A stretch of 64,000 nucleotides of DNA from Anaerolineales bacterium. GTDB lineage: Bacteria > Chloroflexota > Anaerolineae > JAAEKA01. Below the pieces are notes generated by a model, which had not been told where the DNA came from, ran no database searches, and worked only from the letters and a program-made list of their open reading frames with translations. A program made the translations under genes and the position numbers. The stretch is taken from positions 620,001 to 684,000 of the forward strand of contig JACKBI010000001.1 in assembly GCA_020634615.1 (NCBI GenBank). The letters are read 5' to 3'. Positions 25,976-38,143 of this stretch are shown in pieces (within the stretch, counting starts at the first letter, position 1; each line of letters starts with the position of its first letter).

Positions 25976-26161
25976 ATGCCAGGCAACAGCGCGTTTCGTA
26001 GTAAACCCACTATCGGTAATGCAAGCCCGAACACAGGTGATGCACAGGCTGAAGTAGCTCGCTCGCGGTCCGGCAGGGTGCGGCTCCTGGCGAAAATCAT
26101 GCCGAAATCCCGGTCAGGGATACTGCTCGCAATCCCGTTCTGCAGTGCGACGATAACATAG
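25976..26161 (+). CDS. Possible small basic protein, divergent from the AfsR-like regulator
   Basis: A 61-residue ORF (MPGNSAFRSKPTIGN...) with a good ribosome site (GGAAAGGAACC) seven bases before the ATG and a TATAGT sequence near 25922. It has SRSG twice and a hydrophobic end. No family is recognised. It lies in the ~450-bp spacer 25829-26284, which otherwise appears empty. It may be a real peptide gene or chance. Confidence 0.35.
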   Translation: MPGNSAFRSKPTIGNASPNTGDAQAEVARSRSGRVRLLAKIMPKSRSGILLAIPFCSATIT

Positions 26162-26284
26162 GTCCCCACAACTTGCAAGCGAGTCCGGGGAGCGGTTGTT
26201 GATTAGCACGGTCGAATTCCTGCGTGGTAAAATTCAGCAAATTCGCCCATTTGCTGAGCCTCCAGGAAAGGACCCGGGTACAGC

Positions 26285-27226
26285 GTGCGACACGTGTTAT
26301 CGGCTGGTTTTGTCTGTGGTGATCTGATCCTGTCGCCGGTGGAGGATTTGCCTCCGCTGGGCGGCAACCGCTTTGTAGAGAATGCAAAACTGGTCATCGG
26401 CGGCTGCGCTGCCAACGCGGCGGTCGCCTTTGCCCGCCTGCTGGCTGATACAGGCGGGCAATCCGCGGTCGCCGGCCGGGTTGGCCGGGACGACCTTGGC
26501 TGGCTGCTGCGCCACGCACTCGAGACTGAAGGGGTCGATACAAGTCTGCTGATAGCGACAGAAAGGGCCGCCACAGCGATCAACACGGCGCTGGTTTCCG
26601 CCGATGGTGAGCGCAGCTTCTACGTCTTCGGCGGGGCGTGCAACTTCCTGGCACCGGATGACCTTCCCGACAATTTGCTGCGGCGGTTCGATCACCTGCA
26701 CCTGGCGGCCATGGGAGCGCTGCCGGGTCTGGCGGGCGAACAGGGCGCAGAGGTCGCCTGCCGCGCCCGTGCATTGGGACTGACCGTCAGCCTGGACATC
26801 ACCCTCAACCCGCCGCGCGACAGCCGCGCAGACATTCTGCCGCTGCTCCGGCACGTCGATCTGTTCCTGCCGAATCTCGGCGAGGCGCAGGCTGTGTTGG
26901 GTGAAGGATCCGTTGACGACCTGCTGACGCGCGGCCTGGCAGCCGGCGCTGGCCTGATGGCAATCAAGCTGGGCGAGACAGGTTGTGCACTGGCAACATC
27001 GGTTGAACGCATCATCCTGCCGGCGTTTACGGTGCCTGTAGTGGACACCTGCGGCGCGGGTGACGCCTGGGCAGCAGCGCTGGTCTATGGCTGGCGGCAG
27101 GGCTGGCCGCTGGGTGAGATCGGCCGTTTTGCCAATGCAGCCGGGGCGCTATGTATCCAATCCGTCGGCGCGACCGAGGGGCTGGGCAATGCCGCTGAGA
27201 TTGATCGATTGCTGGCTTCCCAATGA
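26285..27226 (+). CDS. PfkB-family carbohydrate/nucleoside kinase
   Basis: A 313-residue protein starting at GTG behind AGGAAAGGA. The PfkB N-terminal region (KLVIGGCAANAAVAFARL) and the C-terminal signature DTCGAGDAWAAALVYG, with the catalytic Asp and anion hole, are both intact. The family includes ribokinase, fructokinase and adenosine kinase, and phosphorylates a sugar or nucleoside with ATP. The substrate is not evident and the gene stands alone. Confidence 0.88.
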   Translation: MRHVLSAGFVCGDLILSPVEDLPPLGGNRFVENAKLVIGGCAANAAVAFARLLADTGGQSAVAGRVGRDDLGWLLRHALETEGVDTSLLIATERAATAINTALVSADGERSFYVFGGACNFLAPDDLPDNLLRRFDHLHLAAMGALPGLAGEQGAEVACRARALGLTVSLDITLNPPRDSRADILPLLRHVDLFLPNLGEAQAVLGEGSVDDLLTRGLAAGAGLMAIKLGETGCALATSVERIILPAFTVPVVDTCGAGDAWAAALVYGWRQGWPLGEIGRFANAAGALCIQSVGATEGLGNAAEIDRLLASQ

Positions 27227-27245
27227 CGCTTGTGGAGCAAAAAAA

Positions 27246-27296
27246 GAGGCGGCGTGGGTGTGAACCACGCCGGCCCGCTGCTCCTCACGCCGCCTC
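27246..27296 (-). terminator. Rho-independent terminator of the minus-strand gene ending at 27330
   Basis: Stem GAGGCGGCGTG/CACGCCGCCTC (27246-27256 and 27286-27296), followed on the minus strand by seven U. It also lies just after the PfkB gene. Confidence 0.75.
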
Positions 27297-27329
27297 ATGG
27301 GGTTAGATGGCTCGCCCATCAACCATCGG

Positions 27330-28205
27330 TCAGTAGGTCACATCGTCACCGGCCACCATGAGCTTGCAATAACTCGTGCCAGGTCCTGCATGATCGATGC
27401 GCACGTAGTAAGTACCCGGACTGGCGAAATTACCGGACCAGGACTTGTCGCCCTGCGCAAACTTGTTTGCCGCACCGCGACCCACCGGCTCAATCTTCTC
27501 GCCCAAACCGTACAAACGCGCCTGCTCGGGAGTCCAGACACTGAAGTTGACAGCCTGGCTCGGCTCAGCGTCGAGATAGATCTCAACCTGTGAGCCCTTG
27601 CCGTCGTACAAGAACGACTCCCAGTGACTTTGCGTGCCGTCCATCGCCATCCAGTCGTGCGCGGATACTGGCGCAGGCGCAGCAGCAGGCGCCGTAGTGG
27701 CGACTGACGACGTCATGGCAGCCGTCGCTGTCCGCACTGCGGACGCGGCCGGCACGGAGACGCCATCGCCTTGGACACTCAACATGTAGCTGGTTGGGGT
27801 CGAACGGGAGCCTGCGTGCTTCACCAACACGTAATACGTGCCAGGCGCATTGAAGGAGCCGGACCATGACAGGTCGGCCTTGACGAATCTGTCAGTTCCT
27901 CCACATCCGCAGGCTTCGAAATCGCCCGAATCCTCCCAGATGCGTGCCTGTTCAGGTGTAAGCACGGCAAACGATGCCCCGTCACCCGGCATAGCGTCCA
28001 TCAATACCGAGATCTGACCACCTTCACCGTCATACATGAACTTGTACCAGTGAGACTGGCCGGGATCGAGAGTCTGCCAGGCATCATACGTTGTGTAGGC
28101 ATCCCCGGGACCGGTTCCCCCTTCCGCAGCCACAGCAATACCGGGAACAATCAACAGGCTGGCGATCATGATCACAACCACCAACCGAAGCGTTCGTGCT
28201 AACAT
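27330..28205 (-). CDS. Secreted protein of two duplicated beta-sandwich (PPC-like) domains
   Basis: A 291-residue protein with signal peptide (MLARTLRLVVVIMIASLLIV, cut near AVAA). Two ~100-residue repeats follow. The first is GQSHWYKFMYDGEGGQI... with FAVLTPEQARIW and LSWSGSFNAPGTYYVLVKHAG. The second is TQSHWESFLYDGKGSQVEI... with FSVWTPEQARLYG and KSWSGNFASPGTYYVRIDHAG. They are joined by an Ala/Thr/Val linker. The fold resembles bacterial pre-peptidase C-terminal domains, which bind polysaccharide or protein. The start at 28205 follows AAAGGAGGGA. No catalytic domain is present. Confidence 0.8.
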   Translation of the reverse strand: MLARTLRLVVVIMIASLLIVPGIAVAAEGGTGPGDAYTTYDAWQTLDPGQSHWYKFMYDGEGGQISVLMDAMPGDGASFAVLTPEQARIWEDSGDFEACGCGGTDRFVKADLSWSGSFNAPGTYYVLVKHAGSRSTPTSYMLSVQGDGVSVPAASAVRTATAAMTSSVATTAPAAAPAPVSAHDWMAMDGTQSHWESFLYDGKGSQVEIYLDAEPSQAVNFSVWTPEQARLYGLGEKIEPVGRGAANKFAQGDKSWSGNFASPGTYYVRIDHAGPGTSYCKLMVAGDDVTY

Positions 28206-28756
28206 CGCAATCCCTCCTTTGTGACAACTGGCAGCCAAAGCGCCGCCAGCCGCCAGCACAATTCTGCTGGTTTCCGTGTTCTTACCCCGTTGAACGCCAT
28301 CGCCTGGCGCCCTTGTCAAGGCTGCCTGCAACACATCCACCACGTTTCACCGCCGCCCCGGACAGCGCAGGCCGGAACGCTGCCGGAAGACCGACTCGAA
28401 TACGAGCACATTCACATGTGCCCGTCCACGGGGTGCGCTCTGGATCCAATTTCCTCCAGGATCCCCATTAACCGCCGCGAACGGCGACCTCCTCTGTTAT
28501 CCTGCCAGCTGCGCGCCAGCAGAAAATCTGATCGTTGCAATATCAAGTATACTCCTGCGAAGACCAATTGTACATCCGTCAATTGGCCTATTTTTGCGTT
28601 TGCCGGCTGGGTAAAGTGCACGATGCAGGGAAGCAATACCGCCAGCAGCCGGCAATTGCCGGCACGCATCGCGGGGAGCGACTACCGGCTTCAAATTGTC
28701 GCTTGTGGCTGGCTGCTTTACAATGTGCGCAAAGAAATAGACGAAAGGAAAGTGAC
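28206..28756. other. Divergent intergenic region, 551 bp
   Basis: It holds the promoter at 28696-28724 for the aminopeptidase and the ribosome site of the minus-strand gene. The open frames here have no ribosome sites and no recognised family. No repeat or structured RNA was recognised. Confidence 0.5.
28696..28724 (+). promoter_or_regulatory. Predicted promoter of the M29 aminopeptidase
   Basis: TTGTCG (28696-28701), a 17-nt spacer and TACAAT (28719-28724), 32 bp before the start codon. Confidence 0.55.
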
Positions 28757-30028
28757 ATGTCTGACAAGTTTGCTGCTCAAAAACAGGCCTACGCCCGGCT
28801 GATCATCCATGCAGGTGTTAACCTGCAACCGGGCCAGGGCGTGTTCATCCAGGCTGAACTGGGTCACCGCGACTTTGTAAGGCTACTGGCCGAAGAAGCC
28901 TACGCGGCTGGCGCCAAGCTGGTCGCGCCCGACTGGCGTGACCCGATGCTGGACCAGGTGCGCTATCAAAAAGTCGAGGATCAATACGTGGAATTCATCC
29001 CCGACTTCATAGAAGCCCGGGCGCGTGAGGCGATCGAGGGCGGCTGGGCGCGCATTGCGCTGACCGGCGATGAATATCCCGACGCGTACGAGCACGTCGA
29101 TCCGAACCGCATGCGCCGCTACCGGTCCGCGTACATGCGACGAATGGCGACTTACCAGCAGCGGATCATGAACAATGAGATCCCCTGGTGTGTGGCTGGT
29201 GTCCCGGTGATTCCTTGGGCGCAAAAGGTGTTTCCCACCCTTGATGCCGAGACCGCGCTCGAACGCCTGTGGGAGCTGGTGCTGCAGGTGGTACGCGCCG
29301 ACCAGCCCGACCCCATCGCGGCCTGGCAGCAACACGACGCCAACCTGAAGAAGGTTTCGACCTTCATGGACCGTAACCAGATCCGCAGCATCCGCTACCT
29401 GGATGAAAAGCCCGGCCCCGACGGCAAGGCGTCCACCGACCTGACCGTGGGCCTGACCGACCGGCCGTCCTGGAGTTGCGGATCGAGCGACACGACCGGT
29501 GGCGTGCCGTTCTTTGCCAACATCCCCACCGAAGAAATCTTCTCGACGCCGCACCGCGAGCGGGTCAACGGCTGGGTGCGAACTTCCAAGCCCGGCTTCC
29601 CGTTCGAGCGCGAGGTACTGGACGCCTGGTTTCGCTTCGAGAACGGCGAGCTGGTGGCATGGGATGCCGCCAAAGGCAAGGATGTGCTGGACCAGTTGTT
29701 CGAGATGAAGGGCGCGCGCTGGCTGGGTGAACTGTCGCTGGTAGATGTGCGCTCACCCATCAACCAGGCAGGGATGCTGTTCCACGACACCCTGTTCGAT
29801 GAAAACGCCGCCTGCCACATCGCGTTCGGCCGCGGCTATCCCGAGGGCATCGAGGGCGGCAACCAGATGAGCCAGGACGAGGTCGAGGCGTTGGGGCTGA
29901 ACAGCTCCGATGCGCACGAGGACCTGATGATCGGCACCGACACCATGGACGTCATCGGTACCCGGGCCGACGGCAGCGAAGTGACGATCATGGCCAAGGG
30001 CCAGTTCACAGACGAAGTATTGGCGTAA
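28757..30028 (+). CDS. M29-family (thermophilic) aminopeptidase
   Basis: A 423-residue cytoplasmic metallo-aminopeptidase of family M29 (aminopeptidase T/AmpS/PepS). Family landmarks include NIPTEEIFSTPH (Glu ligand), GARWLGELSLVD (second Glu), LFHDTLFDENAACHIAFGRG (His/Asp ligands, catalytic region) and SDAHEDLMIGT (His and Asp). The start follows AAAGGAAAGTGAC. The longer frame from 28535 has no ribosome site. It releases N-terminal residues from peptides using two metal ions. Confidence 0.9.
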   Translation: MSDKFAAQKQAYARLIIHAGVNLQPGQGVFIQAELGHRDFVRLLAEEAYAAGAKLVAPDWRDPMLDQVRYQKVEDQYVEFIPDFIEARAREAIEGGWARIALTGDEYPDAYEHVDPNRMRRYRSAYMRRMATYQQRIMNNEIPWCVAGVPVIPWAQKVFPTLDAETALERLWELVLQVVRADQPDPIAAWQQHDANLKKVSTFMDRNQIRSIRYLDEKPGPDGKASTDLTVGLTDRPSWSCGSSDTTGGVPFFANIPTEEIFSTPHRERVNGWVRTSKPGFPFEREVLDAWFRFENGELVAWDAAKGKDVLDQLFEMKGARWLGELSLVDVRSPINQAGMLFHDTLFDENAACHIAFGRGYPEGIEGGNQMSQDEVEALGLNSSDAHEDLMIGTDTMDVIGTRADGSEVTIMAKGQFTDEVLA

Positions 30029-30041
30029 CCGATGCCGAATC

Positions 30042-30080
30042 AAAAAAGCCCCCGCGAGCGATGCTCCCGGGGGCTTTTTT
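30042..30080. terminator. Bidirectional rho-independent terminator
   Basis: AAAAAAGCCCCCGCGAGC and GCTCCCGGGGGCTTTTTT pair with one mismatch around a GAT loop, with A/T runs on both sides. It separates the convergent genes ending at 30028 and 30091. Confidence 0.88.
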
Positions 30081-30090
30081 CGTCAAGCCG

Positions 30091-33000
30091 TTATGAGCGA
30101 GCGCTCCGCCGCCTCGCAGCGGCCGCTGTCATCAGCACAGCACAGGTCGCCAGCAAGACCAGCAACGCGGGAAGCGCCGTTGGCGTATCACTTGAGCTCG
30201 CTTGCATGTCTGTCAACGCAACCGCTGTCGGCGTCTGGAAGGTAACGCTGACCGGACCGTGCAGGGTCGTCGCCCCGTTCAACGCGATGTCCTCCAGCCA
30301 GTACCAGTAAGTCTGACCGTCAACCACGTCGCCGTCCTGCCACGCGTAGCTGTGGCCCTGTGCGCTGCCAGGCGCTTGCGATGGCACGAAGGCCAGCAGG
30401 CTCTGGGGAGCCGTTGCACTGTCAGCCCGGTAGAGGTTGAAGCCGGCGTTGCCCGTCTCGCTGACCGTTTCCCATGACACCAGCACGTGGTTGGGCTGCG
30501 ACTGGGCGTCGAAGGAGGCCAGGGTGACTGCCAGCGGGCCAGCATTGAAGGTGTAGTCCTCCACCTCGCCGCCGTCAGCGCGACCGGTGGTCTGGGCGCC
30601 GCCAGCAGGCTGGTGGGCCGCGGTCACATCGCCACAGTTGGTGTCGTTGTTGGGATCAGGCACCAGGCGGACCCGCATATTGTAGTCCGACCCGCCGTTC
30701 ATGACGCCACCCGGCAGCTGGAACGTGACAAGCTGGTTGGCGCCAGCCTGCATAGACAGGTTGTCTACCACGTGTTCGTTGCCGTCGAAGGCGCCGTTGG
30801 GCGTATCGGGTGTGCCGGGCACCGTGACACCATCGCTGTAGTCCAGCCAGGCGTTCAGACAGGCATATTGGCCAGCCGGCCCGGTGACGGTCACATAGAT
30901 TTCTCCCTGACCATCGTTCCAACTGTCAGAATAGTTGCGGGTGACGCCGTCGTCAGTGTCCGTTCCCAAGCCGCTGCTGGCGTCACCGGTCCACGTGGTT
31001 CCCAGCCGCCACGGCGTCCCCTGCCCTGTGTGCCAGGCAACGCCGTAGGCCGGCAGGTCGCTCTGGTCCGCGTACAGGCCCAGCCCAACCAGCACCGGGT
31101 CGTGATCCGATGCACGGTACTGATTGGGGACGTAGTAACCGTTGACTTGGTTGAACTCCAGGTTGTAGTCGATCACCGGCGGCTCATCGACGTTGTTGTG
31201 CCATTCAGTCGTGCCCAGCACCTGGGGATGTAGGGTTGCGTTCGCCAATGCGTGATCGAGGTAGCCCGACAGTCCGTCGAAGATGTAGGAATAGGCCGTC
31301 GAGCCGACATAGCGGTTGATCTGGTCGGTGTAACCACTGTTGCTAAAGGCGATGATCGGATCTTCCTGCGCATACGCGTTCATGTCGCCTGTCAGAAGGT
31401 AGTCCGGGTCACCTGATGCGGTCGGATCGGTGGGCAACCACGTGTTTACCAGATACGCAGCGCCTTTCTTGCGGGTATCGTTCCAGCAGCCCTGGCCGTC
31501 GCCCTGATCCACGTCAAGACCGGTCTCGCTGCTGCAGCCTTTGGACTTCAGATGGTTGGCGACGACGGTGAAACGCTCGCCCCAGGTGTTCTCTTCAAAG
31601 GTAGCTGCAATCGCGGGGCGGCTCTTCTGTGTTCCCGTGCTATTGGGATCGGTGTAACCAACAGCGGTCAGCGCCTGCGGTGTTCCAACCAGCGTTACTT
31701 TGCCGGGCTTGTAGATGACGCCAACCGTGATCTCATCCGTTCCGACGGCGCCGCCCATGTTGACGAAGGCATACGTGCCGGCGCCCATCCCGCTGCTGGA
31801 ATAGCCCAACGCTGCACACTCAGTCGCACTGTTCCAACAGGGTCCGTCGTTCAGTATCTTGACCATCTCAGCGATGGCGCTGTTCGCTCCGAAGCCGTCG
31901 TTCTCCAACTCCATCAGCGTGACGATGTCGGCGTTGAGACGAGAAATCTCCTCGTAGAGCTTGATCCGTTGGCGCACAAACTCCGTGAAGGTGTTGGCGC
32001 CGCGGGAGGTCGGGAAGCCACCCTTGTTGCCATCGCCGTTGAAGAAGTTGAGCACGTTGGCCGCCGCCACCTTGACGTTGCCAGGAACGCTGTCGGGAGC
32101 AGCGGGCCGCGGGTTTGCCGGTGTGAAGACAGGCGCCTGTGTTGGATGGATGCGGTAGTCGCCGCCGAAGGTTGTGGTGCCAACGCTGCACGAAGCACCG
32201 GTAGCGGTGGAGTCAACCTGGCCGTAGTCTAACACGCCTACGACCTCGACGGTATCGCCTGAGCGGATCACGTTGAGCGGAGGCGGGCCAAGATACGGCA
32301 CCGGATTGGGATTGTCGCCGCAGCGCACACCTGCCTTGCCGTCATCCAGAATTACCTGGCTGCGCGCGTTGAGACTGGCGAGCGCGATTGCTCCAGCGCT
32401 GTTCGGGAGATACTGGTTCGTTGGCTGATACAGCCGGCCGCTGCCCGAGAGGGTCATCTGCCCGTAGCGGCCCAGCCAGTAGTTTTGTGCCACGGTCGCC
32501 GAAGCGAGATGGATGAGCATGCCCTCGTATCTTTCGAGATCGCCGTCGGTGGCTTCGGGCAGCGTCACATCCACCGGAGTCACGGCGTTGCCGGTGCTGC
32601 AGACGGCAACGATCGTGGGCGACGTCAGTTGCGTCAATGTTCCGCCACCCACCGTACGATCGGCGTACTCGGAGATTGTGCCGGTCAGGCGCACTTTGTC
32701 GCCCACATTGAGATCGGTGATCGACGAGCTGCCCTGGTAGACAAATATCCCCTCGGACGTCAGCGGATTGGCATCCTGATCCGCGATTTCTTCCTGCACG
32801 AAGAAACCGCCCAGTTGAGCAACAGGCTGGAAGTCGCCAACGACAATGCCCTCAATCGTCTTCACTCCGGACAGCGGGCTGGCAGCGCCGCTTCCCTGGA
32901 TATCATGGATAAGCGTTGCTGCGCCGCCACAGACGGCGCCACCTTGCGTGGAGAAGCTCCAGACGTAGTCGGCCGCCATGTTGTCGGGCGGATCGTTGCT

Positions 33001-33885
33001 GTCCTGATCGGTCACCTGCGCCGCGTAGATGGTCCCTGTGCAGGTCTCACCGGCCGAGAAATCGGTGTCTGGGTTGAGCGTGAAGACGATCGGGCCACCT
33101 GAGACGGCGGCGGTGTGGTTGCCGCTGCCAGTGCAGGTGATGTCAAACCAGGTGCCGGTCACATCGACCGGCTCGCTGAACGTCACGGTAACATCAGCAT
33201 TGAGAGCCACAGCGGGGGCGTTGTTGGCCGGAACGGTGCTGGTGACTGAAGGCGCAGCATCACCGCCGTCTTGATCACCCTCAAGCAAAACGTCATCAAT
33301 ACGAAACTGGGTTGCAGTACCTGTGTTTGTGAATCGGATGAAAAGGGTCGAGGTCGCCGGTATCGTGCCACTGGTTGTTCGATAGTGCCAGATAGCGGTA
33401 CCTGTGCCTGTCGGCAAGGCAGGAATCGTTAGGCTTGTCCAGTTGGAACCATTGCTGCTGACGGCAACATCGAAGGTGGAACCGTTTTCGACAGTCGTAC
33501 TCTTGTAGACACCAAAGGAAAGTGTCAGATTTGTGTATCCAGTCGTGTTGATATCGGCGATTTGGAAGTATCTTCCTGCGGTAGTATTGGTCAAGAATAC
33601 ATTCCACGTACCTGATGCAGATGTGTAGCCGGATGATGGCGTAGTCGTGCGCATATCGCCGGTACCGCTCATTGTCAATGCATCATTTTGAAAGTAATTG
33701 TTGGACTCAAACGTAGCGATTGGCGTGGTGCCGCTCGGACTACCGGTTCCATCGTACATACTCTCGCTGAAAACGGTTGTGGCGAGTGGTACTGTCGGCG
33801 CGGCAGCCGCCGGAGCGATCGATACCAGCATGAGAATCAGCAGAGTCAGGGTCAGGAGGGTGCGTTGTCGAGCGCTGTGTTTCAT
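30091..33885 (-). CDS. ExeM/NucH-like secreted endonuclease with multidomain surface architecture
   Basis: A 1264-residue protein with signal peptide (TLLTLTLLILMLVSIAPAAA). In order: an N-terminal jelly-roll-like domain (~30-205), a Big_5-like Ig domain (~208-320, TSTVPANNAPAVALNADVTV), an OB-fold domain (~330-560, IEGIVVGDFQ), then an endonuclease/exonuclease/phosphatase domain (~575-930: KVAAANVLNFFNGDG, LMELENDGFG, VVANHLKSKG, LLTGDMNAY, ASDHDPV). A GEVED domain (GGEVEDYTF) and a fibronectin-like module (VLVSWETVSETGNAGFNLYR) follow. The tail PTAVALTDMQASSSDTP plus helix plus RRRS resembles that of the protein at 3492-6410. It probably degrades extracellular DNA. Confidence 0.88.
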   Translation of the reverse strand: MKHSARQRTLLTLTLLILMLVSIAPAAAAPTVPLATTVFSESMYDGTGSPSGTTPIATFESNNYFQNDALTMSGTGDMRTTTPSSGYTSASGTWNVFLTNTTAGRYFQIADINTTGYTNLTLSFGVYKSTTVENGSTFDVAVSSNGSNWTSLTIPALPTGTGTAIWHYRTTSGTIPATSTLFIRFTNTGTATQFRIDDVLLEGDQDGGDAAPSVTSTVPANNAPAVALNADVTVTFSEPVDVTGTWFDITCTGSGNHTAAVSGGPIVFTLNPDTDFSAGETCTGTIYAAQVTDQDSNDPPDNMAADYVWSFSTQGGAVCGGAATLIHDIQGSGAASPLSGVKTIEGIVVGDFQPVAQLGGFFVQEEIADQDANPLTSEGIFVYQGSSSITDLNVGDKVRLTGTISEYADRTVGGGTLTQLTSPTIVAVCSTGNAVTPVDVTLPEATDGDLERYEGMLIHLASATVAQNYWLGRYGQMTLSGSGRLYQPTNQYLPNSAGAIALASLNARSQVILDDGKAGVRCGDNPNPVPYLGPPPLNVIRSGDTVEVVGVLDYGQVDSTATGASCSVGTTTFGGDYRIHPTQAPVFTPANPRPAAPDSVPGNVKVAAANVLNFFNGDGNKGGFPTSRGANTFTEFVRQRIKLYEEISRLNADIVTLMELENDGFGANSAIAEMVKILNDGPCWNSATECAALGYSSSGMGAGTYAFVNMGGAVGTDEITVGVIYKPGKVTLVGTPQALTAVGYTDPNSTGTQKSRPAIAATFEENTWGERFTVVANHLKSKGCSSETGLDVDQGDGQGCWNDTRKKGAAYLVNTWLPTDPTASGDPDYLLTGDMNAYAQEDPIIAFSNSGYTDQINRYVGSTAYSYIFDGLSGYLDHALANATLHPQVLGTTEWHNNVDEPPVIDYNLEFNQVNGYYVPNQYRASDHDPVLVGLGLYADQSDLPAYGVAWHTGQGTPWRLGTTWTGDASSGLGTDTDDGVTRNYSDSWNDGQGEIYVTVTGPAGQYACLNAWLDYSDGVTVPGTPDTPNGAFDGNEHVVDNLSMQAGANQLVTFQLPGGVMNGGSDYNMRVRLVPDPNNDTNCGDVTAAHQPAGGAQTTGRADGGEVEDYTFNAGPLAVTLASFDAQSQPNHVLVSWETVSETGNAGFNLYRADSATAPQSLLAFVPSQAPGSAQGHSYAWQDGDVVDGQTYWYWLEDIALNGATTLHGPVSVTFQTPTAVALTDMQASSSDTPTALPALLVLLATCAVLMTAAAARRRSARS

Positions 33886-34174
33886 TGGGTTGAACCTCAG
33901 GTGGTGGGAGGGGATGGCGCCACCCTACGGGAGCCGGCCTGTTAGCCGCCAGATGGCGCATGCAGGGAGAGCAGTGTCTCCGTGTAGTCATTTCTTGATC
34001 GACCAGCACATTATATCCTGACATTTTCGGAACTCCCAGTTTGCGAGTGGCCGTCGCGCGGTCCACAGCATCTTCTGCCAAAGAGATTTGTCCAGTCATG
34101 TGTTTACGTGATTTAATGGAGCACACAGTCTGTTTCGGTTGATCCCGCCCTATTAGCAGAAGCGAGAACCTCCT

Positions 34175-37144
<2,970 letters not shown>

Positions 37145-37175
37145 CCGGAATGTTGGAAACTACAAAGGAGAACCG

Positions 37176-38051
37176 ATGAAGCGTATTGTAATTGGAGCCC
37201 TGCTGGGCGCTATGTTGATCATCCTCGCGGCCTGCGGTGGTAAGGACGCTGAACCGACCCCGGAGAAGACGCCCGCACCGACGGCAACCTTCACGGCCGC
37301 GCCCACAACGGAAGTCTCGTTGCCGCTGGTCGAAAACGGCGCTGCAGCAACCGACACGCCGGCCCCGGAGGCCCAGTCGCCGATTGCAACGCCCACGTCG
37401 CCGCCCTCGCCAGTAGAAGAGCCAACGGCAACCGGCGAGCCGGCGGCTGTGCCAACGCCCGGCTTCGAGAGCCAGGCGCCGGTGCCCGTGTTGGCTGCCA
37501 ATCTGGCCTGCGGCGCCCAGTGCAACACCCCGGAAGCAGACGCCGCAGGATCGGTGATCTTCGACCTGTCGACCGGTGAGTTCCGTACCTGGGTCGCCAA
37601 GCTCGACCCGCTGGATGGCCAGGTCTACGAAGGCTGGCTGGTGCAGGGGGCGCGCGCCGAAAGCACGGGACGCTTCAACACCGACGCAGGCGGCAGCGCG
37701 GCCGAGTCAATCGACCTGTCGGCGCTCAAGAGCGACCCGTGGAGCACCTTCGTCTTCACCATTGAGCCGGAACCGGACGACAATCCCGCCCCGGCAGCGG
37801 CCCACTCCATCGACGGGGTGTTGCGCGAGACGGTAATGGGTGAAGCGCTGTTCACACGCTTCGACTCATCGTGCCAGACGTGTCACGGCCCGACGGCGGA
37901 GGGTGAAATCGGTCCGGCTCTGCTGGGCACGTCGCTGCCCTTTGGCGATTTCGTGGACAAGGTCCGCGGACATGCGGGCAACACATTCACCGAGGAAATC
38001 GTGCCGGTCGTCGATTTGCAGCATGTCTACGCCTGGCTGGTAGCCCAATAA
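37176..38051 (+). CDS. Lipoprotein with RskA-like domain and cytochrome-c heme motif
   Basis: A 291-residue lipoprotein: signal MKRIVIGALLGAMLIILAAC with a lipobox Cys, then a Pro/Thr/Glu-rich spacer to ~105. A beta domain (~115-220: GSVIFDLSTGEFRTWV, VYEGWLVQGARAES) resembles the C-terminal domain of anti-sigma-K (RskA) proteins. A short cytochrome c module with CQTCHG ends the protein. No Met follows the heme motif, so the distal ligand is unclear. The ATG follows AAAGGAGAACCG, 31 bp after the molybdoenzyme stop. It could be that enzyme's electron acceptor, by inference only. Confidence 0.75.
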   Translation: MKRIVIGALLGAMLIILAACGGKDAEPTPEKTPAPTATFTAAPTTEVSLPLVENGAAATDTPAPEAQSPIATPTSPPSPVEEPTATGEPAAVPTPGFESQAPVPVLAANLACGAQCNTPEADAAGSVIFDLSTGEFRTWVAKLDPLDGQVYEGWLVQGARAESTGRFNTDAGGSAAESIDLSALKSDPWSTFVFTIEPEPDDNPAPAAAHSIDGVLRETVMGEALFTRFDSSCQTCHGPTAEGEIGPALLGTSLPFGDFVDKVRGHAGNTFTEEIVPVVDLQHVYAWLVAQ

Positions 38052-38056
38052 CAGCG

Positions 38057-38090
38057 AGAAGCCCGGCTCTTTCAATCAAGCCGGGCTTCT
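38057..38090 (+). terminator. Hairpin terminator after the cytochrome lipoprotein gene
   Basis: A 12-bp stem AGAAGCCCGGCT and its complement around a 10-nt loop. It begins six bases after the stop codon. The T-run is weak. Confidence 0.7.
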
Positions 38091-38105
38091 GAAATCGTGG
38101 TACCA

Positions 38106-38139
38106 AGACGGCCGACTTTCCGAAAGAGTCGGCCGTCTG
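38106..38139. terminator. Second hairpin between convergent genes
   Basis: AGACGGCCGACT pairs with AGTCGGCCGTCT around TTCCGAAAG. It sits just past the stop of the minus-strand TyrA-like gene and probably ends that transcript. No strong U-run. Confidence 0.55.
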
Positions 38140-38143
38140 CCTG

